From the NCBI GenBank assembly GCA_036269915.1, contig DATBDM010000151.1:1-25027 (forward strand): DNA of 25,027 bases. The letters are read 5' to 3'. Below are positions 20,953 through 25,027 of the stretch, piece after piece. The stretch's first letter is position 1. The number at the start of each line of letters is the position of its first letter. The position numbers and the translations under genes are program-made. Source of the DNA: DATBDM01 sp036269915 (GTDB lineage Bacteria; Actinomycetota; Thermoleophilia; Solirubrobacterales; Solirubrobacteraceae). Under the pieces are notes generated by a model. That model did no database searches. It was not told the origin of the DNA and saw only the letters and a program-made list of their open reading frames with translations.

Positions 20953-22191
20953 GTGGACGACGTCCTCGCCGTCCTGGCGCTGGCCGCCGCGCTGACCGCG
21001 GCCGTCCTGCGCGACCGCCGCGCGCCCGAGGCGCTGGTCGCGCTCGGCGGCGCCGCGGTGCTGCTGCTCGCCGGCGTGCTCGGGCCGGGCGCCGCATGGG
21101 ACGAGGCGAAGGCGCTCGGGCCGACGCTCGCGCTGCTCGCCGCCCTGCTCGTGCTGGGCGACGGCTGCGAGCGCGCCGGGCTGTTCGACGCGATCGCGGC
21201 GCGGATCGCCGTCGCCTCGCGCGGCTCGGGCCGGCGGCTGCTCACGCTCGCCGTCGGCGCCGCGGCGGTGGTCACGGCGGTGCTCGGGCTCGACGCCACG
21301 GTGGTGCTGCTCACCCCCGCCGTGCTCGTGGCCGCGAGCCGCGCGCGGCTGCCCGCGCGGCCGGCCGCGTACGCGTGCACGCACCTGGCGAACTCGGCCT
21401 CGCTGCTGCTGCCTGTGTCGAACCTCACGAACCTGCTGGCGTTCCGCGCCGCGCACGTGTCGTTCGCGCGTTTCGCCGCCCTGATGGCACTGCCGTGGCT
21501 CGTGGCGATCGCGATCGAGCGGGCCGCGCTCGGGCGCTTCTTCCGCGCGGAGGTGCAGGCGCGCGCGCCCGCCGCGAGCGCCTCGGCGCCCCCGCCGCTG
21601 CCGCGGGCGCCGCTCGCCGTGCTGGCGGCCACGCTCGCCGGCTTCGCGCTCTCGAGCCCGCTCGGCTTCGATCCCGCGTGGCCGGCGGCCGCCGGTGCGC
21701 TCGTGCTCGCGCTCTGCGTCCCGCGAGCGCGGGGTGGGCGGGCTCGTGGTCTCGCGCGCACGATCGACCTGCCTCTGCTCGGCTTCGTGCTGGGGCTCGG
21801 CGTGATCGTCCGCGCGGTCACCGCGCACGGCCTCGGCGACGCGATCGGCGGCTTGGTGCCCGCGGGCGACGGGCTCGGCGCGCTGCTCGTCGCCGCGGCG
21901 GTCGCCGCCGTGCTCGCGAACCTGCTCAACAACCTGCCGGCGCTGCTCGTGCTGCTGCCCGCCGCCGCGGCGAGCGGTCCCTCGGTCGTGCTCGCGGTGC
22001 TGATCGGCGTCAACGCGGGGCCGAACCTGACCTACACCGGATCGCTCGCCACGCTCCTGTGGCGGCGCGTGCTGCACGAGCGCGACGCGGCGCCGGACCT
22101 CGGGGCGTTCACGCGGCTCGGGCTGCTGACGGTGCCGCCGATCCTCGTGAGCGCTACCGTCGCGCTGTGGCTGGCGTTGGTGGTGCTGTGA
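20953..22191 (+). CDS. ArsB/SLC13-type permease (ion transporter superfamily)
   Basis: 412 aa from GTG 20953, 3 nt after the DUF2804 stop. About 11 hydrophobic segments. Family signatures are VLGLDATVVLLTPAVL, HLANSASLLLPVSNLTNLLAF, ANLLNNLPALLVLLP and GVNAGPNLTYTGSLATLLWRR, the last very close to the ArsB motif GxNxGPxxxxxGSLAxxLW. ArsB members export arsenite; other members carry organic anions or sodium. No arsR, arsC or arsA is nearby, and the neighbours do not point to arsenic, so arsenite export is only one option. It overlaps the UspA-like gene by GTGA. Confidence 0.87.
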   Translation: MDDVLAVLALAAALTAAVLRDRRAPEALVALGGAAVLLLAGVLGPGAAWDEAKALGPTLALLAALLVLGDGCERAGLFDAIAARIAVASRGSGRRLLTLAVGAAAVVTAVLGLDATVVLLTPAVLVAASRARLPARPAAYACTHLANSASLLLPVSNLTNLLAFRAAHVSFARFAALMALPWLVAIAIERAALGRFFRAEVQARAPAASASAPPPLPRAPLAVLAATLAGFALSSPLGFDPAWPAAAGALVLALCVPRARGGRARGLARTIDLPLLGFVLGLGVIVRAVTAHGLGDAIGGLVPAGDGLGALLVAAAVAAVLANLLNNLPALLVLLPAAAASGPSVVLAVLIGVNAGPNLTYTGSLATLLWRRVLHERDAAPDLGAFTRLGLLTVPPILVSATVALWLALVVL

Positions 22192-22658
22192 GGGTCCTCG
22201 TCTGGATCACGGAGCCGGGCTGGGAGGACGCGGTCGACGCCGCGGCGCTGTTCGACGCGTCCGAGACGACGCTGCTGTGCGTCGCGGGCGCGGCGAGCGA
22301 GGCGCCGGGCGGCGCGCTCACCGGTCTGCTCGGCCGCCGCCGCGAGCCCGCGCAGGCGCGCCTCGCCGAGCTCGACGCCGCGGCCGCCGCGCGCCTGCTC
22401 GACGCCGCCGCCGAACGGCTCGGGCGCCCGGCGCGGCGGGCGGTCGCGGACGGGCGCCCCGAGCAAGCGGTCGTCGAGGCGGCGCGCGACGTCGACGTGC
22501 TCGTGCTCTCGCGCGCGACGCTCGACCCGGGCCCGCGCTCGCTCGGCCACGCCGCCCGCTTCGTCGTCGACCACGCACGCAGCCGCGTCCTGCTGGTGTG
22601 GCCGGGCACGGCGCCGTCGGAGCGCCCGCCGCCGCCTCCGCCGCACCACCACCGATAG
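22188..22658 (+). CDS. UspA-like universal stress protein domain
   Basis: 156 aa from GTG 22188, overlapping the permease stop (GTGA). It starts VRVLVWITEPGWEDAVDAAAL, has an extended arginine-rich middle (GLLGRRREPAQARL), then GRPEQAVVEAARDVDVLVLSR and the C-terminal LGHAARFVVDHARSRVLLVWPG, matching the second half of UspA (the G-x2-G-x9-G(S/T) ATP loop is degenerate: only LGHAARFVVDHA remains). It ends in a Pro/His-rich tail (PPPPPPHHHR). Usp proteins are often regulatory subunits of transporters, and coupling to the permease fits that, but this is inference. Confidence 0.75.
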   Translation: MRVLVWITEPGWEDAVDAAALFDASETTLLCVAGAASEAPGGALTGLLGRRREPAQARLAELDAAAAARLLDAAAERLGRPARRAVADGRPEQAVVEAARDVDVLVLSRATLDPGPRSLGHAARFVVDHARSRVLLVWPGTAPSERPPPPPPHHHR

Positions 22659-22775
22659 TGCGTGCCGCGGTCATGCGACCCGGCGGTCCATGCGTGCGCG
22701 GCGACCATGCTGATCGTCGTGGCGAACATGATCGCCGACGCAATGCAGGCGCGGCTCGACCCGACGATCCGCTAG
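22659..22775 (+). pseudogene. C-terminal remnant of a peptide/nickel-type ABC permease (DppB/OppB family)
   Basis: Directly after the UspA-like stop the same frame reads CVPRSCDPAVHACAATMLIV, then VANMIADAMQARLDPTIR and TAG 22773-22775. This matches the end of DppB/OppB permeases, where a RDYPxVxA segment leads into the last membrane span and the near-invariant NLxxDxxYAxLDPRIR. Only about 38 codons survive, with no start. The stop shares CTAG 22772-22775 with the thioesterase gene, the same convergent arrangement seen for intact genes here. This looks like a deletion scar, not a small gene. An open 22-codon frame from ATG 22707 exists, but nothing suggests it is expressed. Confidence 0.65.
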
Positions 22776-23539
22776 CGCGGCGCCACGAGCAGCGACTGCG
22801 AGCCGTGCGCGACCACGCCGTCGGCGTCGGAGAGCGTCGAGCGCGCGAGCCCCGCGCCTCCGGCGGCGATCACCGTCGCGGCGTCGAGGCAGATCCACTC
22901 GCCGCGCGCCTCGCGGCGGAAGTGCACGGTCAGCTCGGGGTTGATGAACAGCCACTGATCCAGCGGCAGGACACCGGAGATGCCGTTGCCGGAGTCGGCG
23001 ACCGCGAGCACGCGCTGCAGGCCGCTCGGCTCCTCGCCCTCGATCACGGGCACGCGCAGGCGCGTCCAGGCCGTCGCGGGGCCGCGGTCCGCCCAGTCGC
23101 CGGCGGCGAAGCGCATCTCGACCGCGCGTCCGTAGCCGAAGCCCTCCAGCCCGAACGGGACCGGCGCGGCGTCGGCGGGGATCGGCGGCGGCGCGGGATC
23201 GTCCCCGGCGGCGGGCGCGCCCGCCGCGAGCACCCGCCACGCCCGCACGGTCATCGCCGCGCGCCCACCCGCGGACAGCTCGGCCTCGAGCAGCTCGACC
23301 GAGCGGCCCGGCCGCGCCACCCTCGCCTGCACCTCGATCTCCGCGACCGGCACGGGGCCGAGGATCTCGAACGTGCAGCGCGCGAGCACCATGTCCTCCC
23401 GCGGCGCGCAGCGCTCGAGCGCGCGCCCGAGCAGCGCGGCGGGCGGGCCGGCGTGCTGGTTCTCGGGCGTCCACGGCCCGGCCGTGCTCTCCGTGGCGAG
23501 GAAGCGGCCGTCCCCGCGCGGCTCGAAGAACGGCCTCAT
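22772..23539 (-). CDS. Acyl-CoA thioesterase family protein (TesB-like double hotdog)
   Basis: 255 aa from ATG 23537-23539, overlapping the MerR stop (ATGA). The first hotdog has STAGPWTPENQHAGPPAALLGRALER, the hallmark of the 4HBT_3/TesB-like group, and CTFEILGPVPVAEIEV. The second half has LRVPVIEGEEPSGLQRVLAVADSGNGISGVLPLDQWLFINPELTVHFRR. This family hydrolyses medium or long acyl-CoA thioesters. Partners in the unit are a CoA-transferase and a MerR regulator, which places it in a catabolic acyl-CoA pathway. Substrate unknown. Confidence 0.88.
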   Translation of the reverse strand: MRPFFEPRGDGRFLATESTAGPWTPENQHAGPPAALLGRALERCAPREDMVLARCTFEILGPVPVAEIEVQARVARPGRSVELLEAELSAGGRAAMTVRAWRVLAAGAPAAGDDPAPPPIPADAAPVPFGLEGFGYGRAVEMRFAAGDWADRGPATAWTRLRVPVIEGEEPSGLQRVLAVADSGNGISGVLPLDQWLFINPELTVHFRREARGEWICLDAATVIAAGGAGLARSTLSDADGVVAHGSQSLLVAPR

Positions 23540-24243
23540 CGCACCCGGTCCCGCTGGCGCTCGAGCTCGGCGAGCAGGAGCTTGGAGTGCATCGCGCCGA
23601 TCAGCTCGCGCAGCGGCTCGGCGCCCGAGCGGATGATCTCCACCGCGTGCTCGGGCGAGACCTCGCCCGCGAGCCGGCCGAGCAGCGTGCCGACCTCCTC
23701 CTGCACCAGCGGCGCCAGCGCGTCGCGGTAGCGCAGGGTGTCGTAGACGGTGAAGCCGATCGCCTCGTCGTAGCCGCCGGCACGGAAGCGGACGATCGCG
23801 GCGACGATCTTGACGTCGTCGGCGTCGTAGCCCTGGTCGGTCGGTGTCAGGACGCCGATCTCGGCGAGCCGGTCGAGCACGTTGGGCGGCAGCTCGTAGC
23901 GCTCGAGCAGCTCGGCGCGCGACATGCGCGTGCGGTCGGCGGCAGCGGTCGCGGCCTCGAGGATGCGGTCCTCGACCTCGATCAGCGCGTGCAGCCGGGC
24001 CGGGTCCTCCTCGAGCGTCTGGCGGATCACGCGCAGCGGCATGAAGCGCTCCTCCTGGAGGCGCTTGATCAGCCGGATCCGCTCGACGAACTCCTCCGGG
24101 TACCAGGCCATGTTGCGGCTGGTGCGCACGACACCGCCCTCGCCGCCGAGCAGCCCCTCGCGCAGGTAGTGCTTGATCGTGCCGGTGGACACACCCGACG
24201 CGTCGGCGAGCTCGGACATCTTCAGGCCCGGCCGCGTGGTCAT
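23536..24243 (-). CDS. MerR family transcriptional regulator
   Basis: 235 aa from ATG 24241-24243, overlapping the CoA-transferase stop (ATGA). N-terminal winged helix about 8-75: KMSELADASGVSTGTIKHYLREGLL, then ERIRLIKRLQEERFMPLRVIRQTLEE. The protein is longer than classical MerR (about 120-150 aa) and has a helical C-terminal domain of about 150 residues with a second helix-turn-helix-like stretch (LLERYELPPNVLDRLAEIGVLTP, then YDADDVKIVAAIVRF). No metal-binding cysteines are seen, so it probably senses an organic ligand, perhaps an acyl-CoA of the pathway it sits in. It likely regulates its own operon. Confidence 0.9.
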   Translation of the reverse strand: MTTRPGLKMSELADASGVSTGTIKHYLREGLLGGEGGVVRTSRNMAWYPEEFVERIRLIKRLQEERFMPLRVIRQTLEEDPARLHALIEVEDRILEAATAAADRTRMSRAELLERYELPPNVLDRLAEIGVLTPTDQGYDADDVKIVAAIVRFRAGGYDEAIGFTVYDTLRYRDALAPLVQEEVGTLLGRLAGEVSPEHAVEIIRSGAEPLRELIGAMHSKLLLAELERQRDRVR

Positions 24244-25027
24244 GCGCGGAACGTCCCCGGCACGGCGTTCCCGGCGCCGGCCACCGCGCCCGCGCCGAGC
24301 AGCGCCTCGATCTCCTCCGGCGCGTAGCCCGCTTCGGCGAGGACCGCCGCCGTGTGCTCGCCCAGCGCCGGCCCCGGGGCGCGCGCGGCGTCCCCCGGGG
24401 TGCGCGAGAGCTTGACAGGCACGCCGAGCAGCCGGACGGGCTCGGCGACGCCGGGCTGCTCGAGCCCGACGACCATCTCGCGGGCGCGCACGAGCTCGGA
24501 GTCGAGCGCCTCGTCGAGCTCGAGCACCGGCTCCAGGCAGCAGTCGTGCTCGTCGTTGAAGGCCGACCACTCGGCGCGGGTGCGCGACGCGAAGATCTGC
24601 TCGACCTCGGCGTGGACCGGCGAGCCCACCGGCTCGAACTGGCGCTCGGCCAGCTCTGGCCGCTCCACGCCCGCGCACCAGGCGGCGAAGAACTTCGGCT
24701 CGAGCGCGCCGAGCGCGACCCAGCCGTCCGCGCAGCGGTAGGGCCGGTAGCAGAGCAGCCCGCCCGCCAGCTCGAGCCCGCCCCGCCGCGGCGCCGTGCC
24801 CTCGGCGAAGTAGCGCGCGGCGACCATCGCCAGCCACGACAGCGCGCCGTCGGTCATCGAGACGTCGACGAGCTGGCCCTCGCCGGAGCGGTCGCGCTCG
24901 CGCAGCGCGGCGAGGATCCCGAAGGCCGCCATCAGCGCGCCGCCGCCGAGGTCGGCGATCTGCCCGGCCGCCTGCACCGGCGGCTCGTCGGGGCCGGCGC
25001 CCGTCAGCCCGAGCAGCCCGCCGAGCG
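24240..25027 (-). CDS. CoA-transferase family III / alpha-methylacyl-CoA racemase-like (CaiB/BaiF), partial
   Basis: The frame runs off the right edge; about 262 codons of the C-terminal part are present. The catalytic-region motif reads PPVQAAGQIADLGGGALMAAFGILAAL, where the Asp of IAD corresponds to the family's active-site aspartate. It is followed by GEGQLVDVSMTDGALSWL and CYRPYRCADGWVALGALEPKFFAAWC, all standard for CaiB/BaiF. Near the C-terminus are GVPVKLSRTPG and LGEHTAAVLAEAGY. The enzyme transfers CoA between carboxylic acids or racemises 2-methylacyl-CoA. It is the first visible gene of the operon with the MerR regulator and thioesterase. Confidence 0.93.
   Translation of the reverse strand, partial: LGGLLGLTGAGPDEPPVQAAGQIADLGGGALMAAFGILAALRERDRSGEGQLVDVSMTDGALSWLAMVAARYFAEGTAPRRGGLELAGGLLCYRPYRCADGWVALGALEPKFFAAWCAGVERPELAERQFEPVGSPVHAEVEQIFASRTRAEWSAFNDEHDCCLEPVLELDEALDSELVRAREMVVGLEQPGVAEPVRLLGVPVKLSRTPGDAARAPGPALGEHTAAVLAEAGYAPEEIEALLGAGAVAGAGNAVPGTFRA

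Noticed and set aside
22707..22775. Small gene of 22 codons starting at ATG 22707
   Set aside because: The frame is continuous with permease-like sequence upstream of the ATG and lacks a ribosome site, so it is better read as part of a remnant.

Overview
The window is very GC-rich, almost completely coding and tightly packed. It reads as chromosomal DNA of a high-GC actinobacterium. The gene families (an AbiEi-like/DUF559 fusion, a CX4C thioredoxin-like lipoprotein paired with a 'fenitrothion hydrolase'-type membrane protein, an ECF42 sigma factor with its YciI partner, and a DUF4235/holin-X/DUF3618 cluster) fit Thermoleophilia/Solirubrobacterales best. That taxonomic call is inference from family content. 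There is no rRNA, tRNA, CRISPR array or insertion sequence, and no gene-free stretch longer than about 160 bases.

Layout. 1-153 is the tail of a DHH/DHHA1 phosphoesterase. 197-301 is a two-unit inverted-repeat block in front of an AbiEi-like/DUF559 gene. 1151-2071 (-) is a CDF metal exporter whose only well-placed start is ATA. 2083-4514 (+) is a thioredoxin-like lipoprotein and a polytopic membrane protein. 4511-6105 (-) is an A-type Fe-S carrier followed by a glycoside-hydrolase-like lipoprotein. 6174-6802 (+) is BolA plus a CGFS monothiol glutaredoxin, so all three Fe-S trafficking partners are divergent neighbours. 6795-8068 (-) is an ECF sigma factor with a putative membrane anti-sigma factor, divergent from a secreted protein (8149-8730) across mirror-image ECF promoters. 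8727-10426 (-) is an ABC exporter, then a HAD hydrolase (+). 11136-13821 (-) is YciI-like protein, ECF42 sigma factor and an AlkZ-related (HTH_42) protein. 13877-15219 (-) is a glutaredoxin/GST-N protein after an NAD-dependent epimerase-type gene start. 15256-17297 (+) is DegV and an AI-2E family transporter. 17301-18606 (-) is a four-gene envelope cluster that includes a 45-residue DUF4235-like protein. 18624-20056 (-) is a nitrilase-family hydrolase and a TetR regulator, divergent over a palindrome from DUF2804, an ArsB-like permease and a UspA-like protein (20125-22658). 22659-22775 is a remnant of a peptide-type ABC permease. 22772-25027 (-) is a CoA-transferase (cut by the window edge), a MerR regulator and a thioesterase.

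Expression architecture is the most distinctive property. Ten same-strand neighbours overlap by an NTGA tetranucleotide (ATGA four times, GTGA four times, CTGA twice), which points to translational coupling. Four of seven convergent pairs, counting the permease remnant, share a CTAG in which both stop codons are the two strands of one tetramer. First genes often have a TANNNT -10 element ending 6-8 nt before the start codon, the signature of leaderless transcripts. Two genes appear to start with CTG and one with ATA.

The best candidates for something new are the AbiEi-like gene with its duplicated 21-nt-loop inverted repeats, the mirror-symmetric ECF promoter pair, and the conflict between a -10 element and a start codon that could explain the ATA start.
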